64,000 bases of DNA, from positions 1 through 64,000 of the forward strand of contig JAKSNW010000009.1 of NCBI GenBank assembly GCA_024405895.1. Reading direction: 5' to 3'. Below are positions 35,063 through 44,413 of this stretch, one piece after another. The stretch is from Paludibacteraceae bacterium (GTDB taxonomy: Bacteria; Bacteroidota; Bacteroidia; Bacteroidales; Paludibacteraceae). The position numbers and the translations under genes are program-made. Numbering within the stretch: the stretch's first letter is position 1; every line of letters starts with the position of its first letter. The notes under the pieces are model-generated. The model searched no databases. It had not been told where the DNA came from and saw only the letters and a program-made list of their open reading frames with translations.

Positions 35063-36265
35063 TTATTTGTTTGTACGGCCTGGATATACTTTCAAAGCTT
35101 CTTCCAAGCACTTGATAGCAGCCTTGAGGTCTTCGATTTTCAATACGTAGGCGATACGAACTTCGTTCAAACCGCTGTTTGGTGTTGAATAGAAACCAGA
35201 AGCAGGAGCTACCATGACGGTCTGACCTTCGTATTGGAAGTCTTCCAACAACCATTGAGCGAAACGGTTGCAGTCGTCAATTGGGAGTTTAACTACGGTA
35301 TAGAAAGCACCTTTTGGATTTGGGCAGTAAACGCCTTCAATCTTGTTGAGGGCTTCAACCATGCAGTTACGACGTGAGATGTACTCGTTGTAAACTTCGT
35401 CGAAGTATTTTTGAGGAGCTTTCAATGAAGCTTCTGCAGCCAACTGACCGTAGAAAGGAGGGCACAAACGAGCCTGACCGAAACGGAGGGCAGCGTTGAT
35501 TACTTCTTTGTTGTGAGAGATGATAGCACCTACACGAACACCGCAGAGGCTGTAGCGTTTTGAAACAGAGTCCATCAAGATGACGTTGTTCTCCAAACCT
35601 GGGAGAGTCATCAATGAGATGTGTTTGTTGCCGTCGTAGCAGAACTCACGATATACCTCATCAGCGAAGAGGAAGAGGTCGTGTTTCAATACAATCTGAC
35701 GCAATTGCTCCAACTCAGCAGCTGAGTAGAGGTAACCGGTTGGGTTGTTAGGGTTGCAGATCATGATTGCTTTGGTGCGAGGAGTGATGATTTTCTCAAA
35801 TTCCTCGATTGAAGGCAAAGCAAAGTCATTTTCGATGGTTGTCTTGATAGGAACAACCTTAACACCTGCTTGGAGAGCGAATGCGTTGTAGTTAGTATAG
35901 AATGGTTCTGGGATGATGATTTCGTCGCCTGGGTTCAAGCAAGCCATCATGCTGATGGTGATAGCCTCAGAACCGCCGTTGGTTACGATGATCTCATCTG
36001 GAGTGATGTCGATACCGATAGTTTTGTAGTAGCCGGTCAAACCCTTACGGTATGATTCGTTACCTGCAGAGTGTGAGTAAGCAATTACTTTGCCGTCGTA
36101 GTTACGAACTGCATCAAGAGCCTCTTGAGGAGTTACGATATCTGGTTGGCCAATGTTAAGATGATAAACTTTTACACCACGTTTTTTTGCAGCCTCAGCA
36201 TAAGGCACAAGTTTACGAATAGGTGATGCAGGCATGATTTTGCCCTTTTCTGAAAGTTGTGGCAT
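35063..36265 (-). CDS. Class I/II PLP-dependent aminotransferase (AspC-like)
   Basis: 400 aa, fold-type I transaminase. Visible sites: NIGQPDIVTP in the substrate loop, PLP-binding NPNNPTG (171-177), ADEVYREF, and the Schiff-base lysine K236 in DSVSKRYSLCGVR with the following Arg for phosphate. This subgroup usually makes aspartate or aromatic amino acids, but the exact substrate cannot be read. A single gene with its own hairpin terminator. Confidence 0.88.
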   Translation of the reverse strand: MPQLSEKGKIMPASPIRKLVPYAEAAKKRGVKVYHLNIGQPDIVTPQEALDAVRNYDGKVIAYSHSAGNESYRKGLTGYYKTIGIDITPDEIIVTNGGSEAITISMMACLNPGDEIIIPEPFYTNYNAFALQAGVKVVPIKTTIENDFALPSIEEFEKIITPRTKAIMICNPNNPTGYLYSAAELEQLRQIVLKHDLFLFADEVYREFCYDGNKHISLMTLPGLENNVILMDSVSKRYSLCGVRVGAIISHNKEVINAALRFGQARLCPPFYGQLAAEASLKAPQKYFDEVYNEYISRRNCMVEALNKIEGVYCPNPKGAFYTVVKLPIDDCNRFAQWLLEDFQYEGQTVMVAPASGFYSTPNSGLNEVRIAYVLKIEDLKAAIKCLEEALKVYPGRTNK

Positions 36266-36308
36266 GATACTTAATTATTTTTATTTTAGTTTTATTCCTT
36301 GTAAAACA

Positions 36309-36334
36309 ATGCCGCAGAAAGGACTCTGCGGCAT
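36309..36334 (-). terminator. Terminator after the 36363 gene
   Basis: Perfect hairpin ATGCCGCAGA / TCTGCGGCAT with a short loop; on the minus strand it continues TGTTTTAC. It lies 29 bp past the stop. Confidence 0.8.
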
Positions 36335-36362
36335 CGTACATATCTATTTCAACTGATATTTC

Positions 36363-37886
36363 TTAATTGAAGCGGAAGCTCAAGCGTTGTGCTGTAAGGT
36401 TCTTACCATCGCGTGTGTAGAGAAGCAAGAAACGGTCGCCTTTGAGCAAGAAACCACTGAAGAGGTTCTTGGTAATCATTGAGCGGTTGAGCACGTGGCG
36501 TTGTGTGAAGAGGTTTTCGTCGATGCTCATCACGATGGTGCAACCCATCTTGTAGTCATCGCCGTTGTATTGTTTCCATTCTTTTGGATTGTCTTGATCC
36601 TCTTGAATGATTTTCTTCTCAGGAGCTTTAGCTGGATCTTCTACATAGTTGCCAAGGTTGTCGGCGAATACTACATAGATTTTGTCGTTCTGCATGAATG
36701 AACCGAATGAGAGACCGCAAGTTTCAAATGGTTGGTCTTCCATACCTTTTGCCACTTTCATGACTTGGTCTTTGTGGAATACTTTGTGACGGAGAATCTC
36801 ACCATCTTTTGAGTATTCATCGTAGATGATGTTGCCGCTATATTTCACACCGTCTTTTTCGAGTTGTTGGTCAGCGAGAACTACGATAGTGTTGTTGCTG
36901 AGTGTGTGAACGCCAATGATGTGAAGTTTGTATTCCTGGTTCATGATAACATCCTCAGGAGTGGTTTTCTTGCGTGTCTTGTAGTAACCAGGGAATTTCT
37001 GGTTAGAAGTGAACATGATGCGAGAGAACTTGGTGTTGTAGCTCATTGAGAAGTTGGCAGTGGCGTTGTCTTTTGGTTTCTGCGCGAAGTAGCCAGCCAA
37101 AACGAGTACGTCAGGAGTAGCTGATTCTACCAATGCAGTCTCTTCGATGTTGCCGAAAGCGATTGGCTCGATAGCAACGGCTACGCTGTCTGGGCAGAGA
37201 GAATACATGCGCAATTGGTGATCGCTCTTTGATTTGCCTTTTGAACGGAATGAGTAAACAGCGGTGTGAACATTGCCGTTTTTGTCGAGCAAGGTATTGA
37301 GGCGTTGATAACCACGGGTTGGGTCTTCAACGGTCCATTTACCGTTCCAAACTGGTTTGCCGGCATTGTCGAACACGTAGACTTTAGCGCCATTATAGTT
37401 GTTCTCCAAGGTCTGGCTTGCGATGATGGCGAGCTTGGTGCCGTCAGCTGAGAGCACGTAGTCAACCAAATCAGCTCTTGTGATGTCACAAGCCATCACT
37501 TTCTCTGGGAACCAGCCGATTTCGTTTTTCTTGCCTTTGTTTACGTAGATTGAGTCGTCATTGCAATAGAACATTACGAGTTCTTTGGCTGTCTCAATCG
37601 CACCGAGATAACGGAAGGAGGCAGGTACAGGAAGTTTCAATGAGGTAACCTCTTTTGATTTTGGGTTAACTCTCAGGAGTTCATCCTTGTACGATTTTTT
37701 TGTTGTGTTGCCGTAACGAAGAGGGTTCTCGATGTAATAGATTGCATCGTTGAACTGATTGAGTGGATTTACCAATCCGCTACGATCTTGCTTGAGAGGC
37801 ATTACTTTGCCCACTTCTGTCATTGATTGCGCACTCAAAGAGAGGGTGGCAACCAACATCAAAATTGAGAATATCAATTTTTTCAT
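36363..37886 (-). CDS. Secreted protein of unknown function
   Basis: 507 aa. The signal peptide KKLIFSILMLVATLSLSA ends before Q. The mature part is beta-rich, with repeated short blocks such as LSADGTKLAIIASQTLENN, VYVFDNAGKPVWNGKW and NKIYVVFADNLGNYVE that suggest a propeller-like fold. I recognise no catalytic motif. It is transcribed alone: promoter motif TAAATTTG at 37941-37948 (minus) and its own terminator. An extracytoplasmic, perhaps envelope-associated, protein. Confidence 0.7.
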   Translation of the reverse strand: MKKLIFSILMLVATLSLSAQSMTEVGKVMPLKQDRSGLVNPLNQFNDAIYYIENPLRYGNTTKKSYKDELLRVNPKSKEVTSLKLPVPASFRYLGAIETAKELVMFYCNDDSIYVNKGKKNEIGWFPEKVMACDITRADLVDYVLSADGTKLAIIASQTLENNYNGAKVYVFDNAGKPVWNGKWTVEDPTRGYQRLNTLLDKNGNVHTAVYSFRSKGKSKSDHQLRMYSLCPDSVAVAIEPIAFGNIEETALVESATPDVLVLAGYFAQKPKDNATANFSMSYNTKFSRIMFTSNQKFPGYYKTRKKTTPEDVIMNQEYKLHIIGVHTLSNNTIVVLADQQLEKDGVKYSGNIIYDEYSKDGEILRHKVFHKDQVMKVAKGMEDQPFETCGLSFGSFMQNDKIYVVFADNLGNYVEDPAKAPEKKIIQEDQDNPKEWKQYNGDDYKMGCTIVMSIDENLFTQRHVLNRSMITKNLFSGFLLKGDRFLLLYTRDGKNLTAQRLSFRFN

Positions 37887-37940
37887 AGTTCAGATATTTT
37901 GTCTTTTTTCGGTATTTTCCGAGTGTTGTTTTTAACGGCT

Positions 37941-37948
37941 CAAATTTA
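37941..37948 (-). promoter_or_regulatory. Probable -7 element before the 36363 gene
   Basis: TAAATTTG on the minus strand fits TAnnTTTG, 55 bp upstream of the ATG. The upstream TTTG is not clearly present. Confidence 0.4.
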
Positions 37949-38012
37949 GTATTTTTTTTCGGGATATGCAACGGGTCACCCAAATTATCGCATTAAGCTG
38001 TCTTTTTGGAGT

Positions 38013-39263
38013 TTACACTGCATTTTCCGTTTTTTCCATCTTATACAACCGGTCGTTTCGGTGAACAATTTGCTCTACTTTTATGGAAAAATAGCACCCT
38101 TTTTCAACCCTTTCCACCGGATCGCGGTCGGTTCGAATGTCTTTTGCGACACCCTCAACAGCACCTGTAGTGGCACCTGTGATGAGATATTCGTCGCCTA
38201 CTTTCAGGTCTTGGGTCTCGAGATAAAATTCCGCTACGCCGAGTTTCGAAAAGTAGTTTGTGCAACGGCCAATGTAGACTTTCTTGCGTGTTGCCTGAGA
38301 ACCGTAAACCGGACTCCATTCGCCGAGACGCTGTCCGAGGTAGTAGCCGTTCCAGAAACCACGGTTGAACACACGTGCCAAACGTTCATTCCAACCGGCA
38401 ATTTTCTCTTCAGAATAGCTGCCATCGATGATGCTGTTCAATGCTTCGTTGTAGCATTCCACCACTGTACGCACATAGTCGGCACCACGGGCACGGCCTT
38501 CGATTTTAAGCACCCTCACACCGGAATCCACCATTTTGTTCAAGAAATGAATGGTCTTCAAGTCTTTTGGCGACATGATATATTGATTCTCCACATCGAG
38601 TTCGATATCGGAGGATTTATCTGTTACGGTGTAGCCATGGCGGCATACCTGCATGCAGGCTCCTCGGTTGGCACTGGCATTGTATTCATGCAGACTGAGG
38701 TAGCACTTACCGGAAACAGCCATACACAAGGCACCATGACAGAACATCTCGATGCGGATTGGTTTGCCATGGAGGCCCACGATGTTTTCTTCCTGAATGG
38801 CACGATAGATATCTTTTACCTGATCAAGTTGCAATTCACGTGCAAGCACTACCACATCGGCAAAGCGGGCATAGAAACGCAAAGCCTCCACGTTTGAGAT
38901 GTTCAGCTGTGTGGAAAGGTGTACTTCAACGCCCTGACTGACAGCATAGCTCATAGCTGCGATATCACAGGCAATGATAGCCGAGATGCCCGATGCCTTG
39001 GCAGCATCGATGACATTACGCATCAGTGGCAGGTCGTTATTATATATAATTGTATTGACGGTGAGATAACTTTTCACACCGTGCTCGTTACAAGTCTTGG
39101 CAATGGTAGCAAGGTCATCGAGTGTAAAATTGTTCGATGAGCGACTACGCATATTCAGTCCCTCGACACCGAAATAGATGGCATCAGCGCCACCTTGAAG
39201 TGCAGCAGTAAGGCTCTCCCAGGAGCCCACCGGTGCCATGATTTCAAAATCTTCTCTTTTCAT
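38013..39263 (-). CDS. Peptidase U32 family protein, TrhP-like
   Basis: 416 aa. The N-terminal TIM-barrel start EIMAPVGSWESLTAALQGG is U32-like, and the four-cysteine motif CHGALCMAVSGKCYLS plus ACMQVCRHGY is the one seen in TrhP/YegQ and RlhA. TrhP takes part in prephenate-dependent 5-hydroxylation of tRNA uridine 34; RlhA hydroxylates rRNA. The Cys pattern and the proximity of RlmI favour RNA modification over proteolysis. It starts 10 bp after rlmI, in the operon that begins with the DUF5063 gene. Confidence 0.85.
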   Translation of the reverse strand: MKREDFEIMAPVGSWESLTAALQGGADAIYFGVEGLNMRSRSSNNFTLDDLATIAKTCNEHGVKSYLTVNTIIYNNDLPLMRNVIDAAKASGISAIIACDIAAMSYAVSQGVEVHLSTQLNISNVEALRFYARFADVVVLARELQLDQVKDIYRAIQEENIVGLHGKPIRIEMFCHGALCMAVSGKCYLSLHEYNASANRGACMQVCRHGYTVTDKSSDIELDVENQYIMSPKDLKTIHFLNKMVDSGVRVLKIEGRARGADYVRTVVECYNEALNSIIDGSYSEEKIAGWNERLARVFNRGFWNGYYLGQRLGEWSPVYGSQATRKKVYIGRCTNYFSKLGVAEFYLETQDLKVGDEYLITGATTGAVEGVAKDIRTDRDPVERVEKGCYFSIKVEQIVHRNDRLYKMEKTENAV

Positions 39264-39272
39264 TCGAATCGA

Positions 39273-40463
39273 CTATTCTACATAAAGCACGAGACCTTTC
39301 AGATACTCGCCTTCCGGATGATAGATATTCACAGGATGATCAATTGGCTGTGTCAACTGATGGAGAATACGTACATTGCGTTTGCTTTGGGCAGCAGCAG
39401 TGAAAACAGCCAGACGGAATTGTTCACGAGAGACAGCCTGTGAGCATGAGAACGTGAACAAGATGCCTCCATGAGGAATTTTCTCAAATGCCTTGGCATT
39501 GAGTCGACGGTATCCTTGAAGGGCATTATGGATGGCACTGCGATGCTTGGCAAAGGCAGGAGGGTCCAGGATGATGAGGTCGTAGTTCTCGGTCATGTTG
39601 TCCAGAAAGTGGAATGCATCCTCTGCATAGGCAGCATGATTTTTGGCATCCGGGAAGTTGATTTCCATATTTTTCTCCACCAGACTGATTGCCTTGCTTG
39701 AACTGTCGACACTATGCACCAACTCTGCTCCACCTCGCATGGCATAGCAAGAGAAACCACCAGTGTAACAGAACATATTCAGCACTTTACGGCCTTTGGC
39801 ATAATGCTCAAGCAACATACGGTTGTCACGCTGATCAATGAAGAAACCAGTTTTCTGACCCTTTAACCAGTCTACCTTGAACTGCAAACCGTTCTCTGTG
39901 CCAAGTGCCACATCATCGTTACCGATGAGATATTGGTCTTCCACTTGCAAGCCGGCACGGTTTGGGAGTGTGCCTGTGGATTTATAGAACACATTCTTAA
40001 CCTCTGGGATAACCTCTACAATGATTTGAGCCAACATCTCGCGGATATTGTGCATACCGATGGAGTGGGCTTGCACGATGGCTGTAGAAGCATATTTGTC
40101 GATAACAAGTCCCGGCAGACCATCACCTTCACCGTGAACCAAGCGGTAGGTATTGTTATCCTCACGCTCCAACTGCAATGACTTACGCATTTCATAAGCT
40201 GCAGCAATACGCTCACGATAGAACTCACGGTCGATGTCTCGGTCAGTAAATGAGAGAATACGCACCATGATAGAGCCCGATTGATAGTGACCAATGGCAC
40301 GGAACTCACCCTCTTTGTTCACCACTCTCACCAAATCACCTTCTGCAGGCACACCGTCGATGGTGGCGATGGCACCTGAGAAAATCCAAGGGTGAAAGCG
40401 GAGGATATTATCGTCTTTGCCCTTGCGCAAATGCACAACAGGCATTGTATTATTTTTCATCAC
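39273..40463 (-). CDS. rlmI: Class I SAM-dependent rRNA methyltransferase, RlmI family
   Basis: 396 aa. It has an N-terminal PUA domain (HLRKGKDDNILRFHPWIFSG), a central EEHD-like domain, and a C-terminal Rossmann methyltransferase with VLNMFCYTGGFSCYAMRGG for SAM and catalytic DPPAFAKHRSA. RlmI methylates C1962 of 23S rRNA at C5; the position on this organism's rRNA is inferred. Its start overlaps the 3'-5' exonuclease stop by 4 bp, consistent with coupled translation. Confidence 0.9.
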   Translation of the reverse strand: MMKNNTMPVVHLRKGKDDNILRFHPWIFSGAIATIDGVPAEGDLVRVVNKEGEFRAIGHYQSGSIMVRILSFTDRDIDREFYRERIAAAYEMRKSLQLEREDNNTYRLVHGEGDGLPGLVIDKYASTAIVQAHSIGMHNIREMLAQIIVEVIPEVKNVFYKSTGTLPNRAGLQVEDQYLIGNDDVALGTENGLQFKVDWLKGQKTGFFIDQRDNRMLLEHYAKGRKVLNMFCYTGGFSCYAMRGGAELVHSVDSSSKAISLVEKNMEINFPDAKNHAAYAEDAFHFLDNMTENYDLIILDPPAFAKHRSAIHNALQGYRRLNAKAFEKIPHGGILFTFSCSQAVSREQFRLAVFTAAAQSKRNVRILHQLTQPIDHPVNIYHPEGEYLKGLVLYVE

Positions 40464-41041
40464 ACTGTTTTTCTAAGTTCGTAATAGATTTGTCTGCAAG
40501 CCCATGCATCGGTGGCTGCATACAGTTGCTGGGCATCGCTGAGGCTCTGCGCTTCCCAGTTTGAGAGTTGCTGACGTTTGGAAATCTTGCGTCGGAAAAC
40601 GATGGCAAAGATTTTCTGCAAACTCATCTGTTCAATACCAAAAGCCTTGACATAGAACTGCAACTCGAGGAAATTGGTTGGACTCATTTCCATCCATCTT
40701 GAGAGGGCACGGAAGTCGTCGCGAACGGAAAGTCCTACCTTGCGTACCTTCGGATTCTCCAGGAATGCCTTGATGCGTTCGTTCTTACCTATTTTCTGCA
40801 GACGGAACAGATAGCAACGCTTGGCATTGGAGAGCTGAAGCAGCGAAACGGTGTTGTGCTCGCCCTTACGGAACGAGGGCTTCGTCTCGGTGTCGAAACC
40901 GATGAGGTCACCGTTCTCAAGGTCGCTGATAGCCGCCTCCACCTGCTCCGGACTGTCAATCACGATTATCTGATTGTCAGTGGCCATCACAGGCAGCAAG
41001 TTGATATCTTCCTTTGTTATGTTATTATCGTACTCTGCCAC
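40460..41041 (-). CDS. 3'-5' exonuclease, RNase D-like (DEDDy)
   Basis: 193 aa with the DEDD exonuclease fold: DLIGFDTETKPSFRKGEHN for the first two acidic residues, SVRDDFRALSRW, and YAATDAWACRQIYYEL for the final Asp and Tyr-containing motif. No HRDC domain follows, so it is shorter than E. coli RNase D. RNA trimming is likely, but DNA cannot be excluded. It is 9 bp after the DUF5063 gene and overlaps rlmI. Confidence 0.88.
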   Translation of the reverse strand: MAEYDNNITKEDINLLPVMATDNQIIVIDSPEQVEAAISDLENGDLIGFDTETKPSFRKGEHNTVSLLQLSNAKRCYLFRLQKIGKNERIKAFLENPKVRKVGLSVRDDFRALSRWMEMSPTNFLELQFYVKAFGIEQMSLQKIFAIVFRRKISKRQQLSNWEAQSLSDAQQLYAATDAWACRQIYYELRKTV

Positions 41042-41050
41042 AGGTTTATT

Positions 41051-41593
41051 CTAAGCCTCGCCGTTAGACGAAGAGTTGATATTGTTGATGTAGATATTAT
41101 GCAAGGCACCAAGTGCATTCAGCAGGATACTACCCCAGTACTCGCGGAAGTCGGATACGAAATAGGCAATACCCATGGCAATAGCCTCGCTCTCACCACT
41201 CTGGCAGAGACCTACGAAGTTTGACATGCTTTGAAACAAATCGCACAAGCACTCAGACACAGTATTGAGCACTGGTGTATCGCTGATCTCAGTCTCCAGA
41301 TTTGACACGGAGAGGAAGTTGTCATCGCTGCCGAGAATCTCGATGATGTTGTTGCGAAGATCCTCGTAGTCGCCTTCTGTGATATAGCCACCCACCTCTT
41401 CAAGCTGTACAGCACTGATGGCCTCTTCCGGCACTTCTACCAGTGTGGTCTTCAGATAAAGCAATGGGAGCAGTTTCACCATCTTGCCAACAAATTCCTG
41501 TTTTTCAACATCTTCTTCAGTGATAAGATGCAGAAAACGGACTATTTCACCTACGATGGTGTATACCTCGATGGTACCTTTTGTATATTCCAT
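41051..41593 (-). CDS. DUF5063 family protein
   Basis: 180-aa helical protein with YTIVGEIVRFLHLITEEDVE at the N-terminus and YFVSDFREYWGSILLNAL near the end, the DUF5063 pattern. It is found mainly in Bacteroidota, usually upstream of an RNase D-like gene as here; the function is unknown. It is the first gene of the operon and a promoter motif TATCTTTG lies 87 bp upstream. Confidence 0.82.
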   Translation of the reverse strand: MEYTKGTIEVYTIVGEIVRFLHLITEEDVEKQEFVGKMVKLLPLLYLKTTLVEVPEEAISAVQLEEVGGYITEGDYEDLRNNIIEILGSDDNFLSVSNLETEISDTPVLNTVSECLCDLFQSMSNFVGLCQSGESEAIAMGIAYFVSDFREYWGSILLNALGALHNIYINNINSSSNGEA

Positions 41594-41679
41594 TGTAAAA
41601 AAATTGATGAATGCCTTTCGGTTAAATAGCGCATTGACAATGGGTTGAGTCCACCTTCAATACTCACCGAACAACGGCG

Positions 41680-41711
41680 CAAAGATACAATATTATATGT
41701 AATAAACAATC
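41680..41711 (-). promoter_or_regulatory. Promoter of the DUF5063-exonuclease-rlmI-U32 operon
   Basis: Minus strand TATCTTTG (complement of 41680-41687) with ATTG about 19 bases upstream, close to the TTTG consensus. Confidence 0.6.
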
Positions 41712-41809
41712 ATTCTGCCTCACATAATATTTTTTACCCCGAAAGGAGCAGAAAACATGCGGGCAGAACGATTGGTTACCAAGTTCTTATGAGCAAGAAC
41801 CGGCTATTA

Positions 41810-42958
41810 TTATTTGGCAGCAAGACGAAGAATCTGCTCCCAAGCTGTTTCTTTGTCTGAAAGGTCAATTTTCACATCAGGTTCAAGCGTCTTGTCATCA
41901 ATATGTTCCACATCCGGGCGAGTAAAGAACTTGCAACTGATGGTTCCAAGCACACCGGTATTCGGCAGTTTATAAGGCAAGATTTCGCCATAATGTGAAG
42001 GAGAGAACGAAGAACTTTCGCCCACAATCATACCGATATGGTTATCACGGACAAGTGTCATCAATATGCCGGCACTGCTATAAGTTCTTTCACCCTGCAC
42101 AAAAATAATCTTACCATCGAACACCTCTGGTTGAACGAAGGTTGGCGGAATGTTACCCGCAGGCATCGGATAGAGTTCGTCTGTATGTCCGTCGGCTTCC
42201 CAGGCTTTCTTTGCCACACCGATACGGGGATTGAAAGAAGCCAGGAGGTTAGAGAAACGGAGCGAAGTGGCATACAGTTTCAACTCTTTCAGTGGGCGAA
42301 GACGGATAAGCAATTCATCACAAAGCATGCTGCTGCCACCATTATTATATTGGGCATCCACAACAAGGGTCTTTATGCCTTGTTTTTTCATCTCTGTGAA
42401 CATGCTGTCAATCATCACATCCCATCGTGGAAGCGATTCAGAACCAGTCGTTCACGCATCGGCACATTGGTTGAATTGAAGATAGCAGACGCTTTGCTCC
42501 GGAAGCAACACAAAGTGGAACAAATCGCCACCATAATCCATCATTCCCTCCCCTTTCTGAGGTTCATTCTGCCCTTTTTCAGCTGCAGACTGACGCTTGG
42601 CCTCCAATCGTTGAAGGTCGATAATTTCAGTATGTTTGTCATGAAGATCGCCAAGGGTTGCAATCAGCAAATCAACGAAAGCAGAATCGCTTTTGCAACT
42701 GCCACATGCCTTGAGCAACTGTTTCTGTCCTTCCATCAGTTCATTGCGTCGCTCTGCCTTGATGTAATAAGGGTGCGTATCGGCAAGCATGTCCACAAAA
42801 ATCATGGCATCTCGCTGATATTTATTACCTTTTCTATAAGTCTTGGAGTTTTGGAACAGGGAGTCGCTCAAAGGGCGAAACTGACTGAAATCCTGTGCAG
42901 AAAGCACAATGCAGCAACAGATTGCCACCAAAGTAGTAATGATTTTGTTTTTGTTCAT
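41810..42958 (-). pseudogene. S41 peptidase gene interrupted by one in-frame TGA
   Basis: Two halves lie in the same reading frame. The N-terminal half (168 aa, from 42958) has a signal peptide NKIITTLVAICCCIVLSA and a helical part with FVDLLIATLGDLHDKHTEI, ending VCYLQFNQCADA. A TGA at 42452-42454 follows. The frame stays open for 213 more residues carrying KTLVVDAQYNNGGSS and ERTYSSAGILMTLV, the substrate-binding and catalytic-Ser regions of tail-specific-type S41 proteases. Read through, it gives a normal 382-aa enzyme. A CGA or AGA to TGA change would explain it. The two halves have no frameshift between them and no other visible damage, so the lesion is young, or a read error. Confidence 0.8.
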
Positions 42959-43444
42959 AGCTATGTTTTTTTGTTATATCTACACTTGAAGTTTTCGAAA
43001 AAAGCATTGTTCCAAATGACATCAAATATTTTTATATGAAGAATGACAGATGCTTATTTCGAGCGAACCAACTTTCGTTCGCAGATGCAAATTTACAAAA
43101 AGTTTCACTTTTTTCTCATCTGTTTCTCCGTTTTTCTTTTTGCCAAAAATTATTTCCCAAACAGAAACTGCCGACAACATTTGGAAACTCCAAGATTTTT
43201 TCAAAAAAAAGTCCGCCACCATTTGGCAACAAGGTCTTTTACTACGGAATTGTCTAATTCAAAACCGTTTCCGTCATTTTTCTAAGAAATTTTCCCGATG
43301 CGAAAAAAGAGATTGCAGCTATCACACCTATATTTCATCAGCCACAATTTGTGATTATAGATTGTAAGATTTTGACGATATGCAACTATTATAGTATCTT
43401 TGCAACCGAATCGTGGGACACACCGTTCCAATCAATCATTCCAA
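42959..43444. other. Divergent intergenic region before the sigma factor
   Basis: 486 bp between the leftward S41 pseudogene and the rightward sigma gene. It is AT-rich with many A- and T-runs, and repeated TTTGGAA/ATTTGGCAA-like short words at 43180-43230. Apart from the promoter at 43371-43402 no gene or RNA is recognised. Confidence 0.4.
43371..43402 (+). promoter_or_regulatory. Promoter of the sigma factor operon
   Basis: TTTG (43371-43374), exactly 20 bases, then TATCTTTG (43395-43402). It is a textbook Bacteroidota primary-sigma promoter, 43 bp before the chosen ATG. Confidence 0.8.
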
Positions 43445-43996
43445 ATGGAGACTCAAGAACTCAACGAATTAACAACACAGCTGCAGAACCCCTCTACCCG
43501 CAATGCTGCCTTCACAAAACTGGTAAAGGGACTTTCGCGACCTCTCTATTGGCACATCCGTAAGATGGTGCTGACCCACGAGGACGCCGACGATGTGTTG
43601 CAGAATACATTCATGAAGGCATGGAAAGCACTCGATTCTTTCCGAGGAGAAAGCCAAATCAACACCTGGATTTACAAAATCGCTACCAACGAGGCACTTA
43701 CCTTCCTTGCACAACAACGTATGAAGAATGTGACCACCTCGTTGGAAATGGAAGAAGTGATGATAAACAATCTCGAAGCCGACAGCTACTTCTCTGGCGA
43801 TGAAGCACAAAAGAAACTGCAAGAAGCCATTCTCCAACTGCCCGAAAAGCAGCGTTTGGTGTTCAATATGAAGTATTTCAGCGAAATGAAATACGAAGAG
43901 ATGTCGGAAATTCTCGGCACCTCCGTTGGCGCACTAAAGGCATCGTACCATCATGCCGTTAAAAAAATTGAAGCATTTATAACAGGTAATGATTAA
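43445..43996 (+). CDS. RNA polymerase sigma factor, sigma-70 (ECF-type)
   Basis: 183 aa from the ATG at 43445 (ETQELNELTTQLQNP). Region 2 is seen in HIRKMVLTHEDADDVLQNTF, with FRGESQINTWIYKIATNEAL next, and region 4 at YFSEMKYEEMSEILGTSVGA. No region 1.1 or 3, as expected for ECF factors. Its last bases overlap the start region of the next gene, a candidate membrane partner. Target promoters and signal are unknown. Confidence 0.9.
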   Translation: METQELNELTTQLQNPSTRNAAFTKLVKGLSRPLYWHIRKMVLTHEDADDVLQNTFMKAWKALDSFRGESQINTWIYKIATNEALTFLAQQRMKNVTTSLEMEEVMINNLEADSYFSGDEAQKKLQEAILQLPEKQRLVFNMKYFSEMKYEEMSEILGTSVGALKASYHHAVKKIEAFITGND

Positions 43997-44036
43997 ACCT
44001 TTGGCACACGAATCAATCTATTCACCAGAACACAAA

Positions 44037-44387
44037 ATGAAAATGGAAAAATTCGACATAGATAAACAAAGCAAAGAGATGCCGTTCTCCGTTCCCGACG
44101 GCTATTTCGATAAGTTAGAAGAAGAAATTCTGGCTCAAACAGTTGGCACAACCAAACATATCAGCCTTTGGCAAAGAATGAAACCTTTTGCCTATGCTGC
44201 TGCCATGATTATCGGCGTCATGTTCATCACCAGACAGGCTGTCTATATGACCCGCAATGCCAACGCTTTTGGCGAAGCAACTGCCCTCAACGAAGAGGCT
44301 GCTGCCGACAGCACACTTCATCAGATGGTACTCGACGAAATGGATGAGGACCAATTGGTGGAATTCCTTATTGCCGATGCCAACTAA
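44037..44387 (+). CDS. Small membrane protein, probable anti-sigma or sigma partner
   Basis: About 116 aa from the ATG at 44037 (KMEKFDIDKQSKEMPF). The N-terminal part has SVPDGYFDKLEEEILAQ, the core seen in Bacteroidota proteins encoded after ECF sigma genes. One membrane helix follows (MKPFAYAAAMIIGVMFI), then an acidic periplasmic tail ending MDEDQLVEFLIADAN. It lacks a typical zinc-binding anti-sigma motif. Its place in the sigma operon is the main evidence for the role. Confidence 0.65.
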   Translation: MKMEKFDIDKQSKEMPFSVPDGYFDKLEEEILAQTVGTTKHISLWQRMKPFAYAAAMIIGVMFITRQAVYMTRNANAFGEATALNEEAAADSTLHQMVLDEMDEDQLVEFLIADAN

Positions 44388-44413
44388 TTACAAACGAAAA
44401 AACGAAACACACT

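Noticed and set aside
42452-42454. Selenocysteine or recoded TGA in the S41 gene
   Set aside because: No cysteine is expected at this position in S41 proteases, nothing indicates a recoding signal, and nearby genes such as hsdR use TGA as a normal stop.
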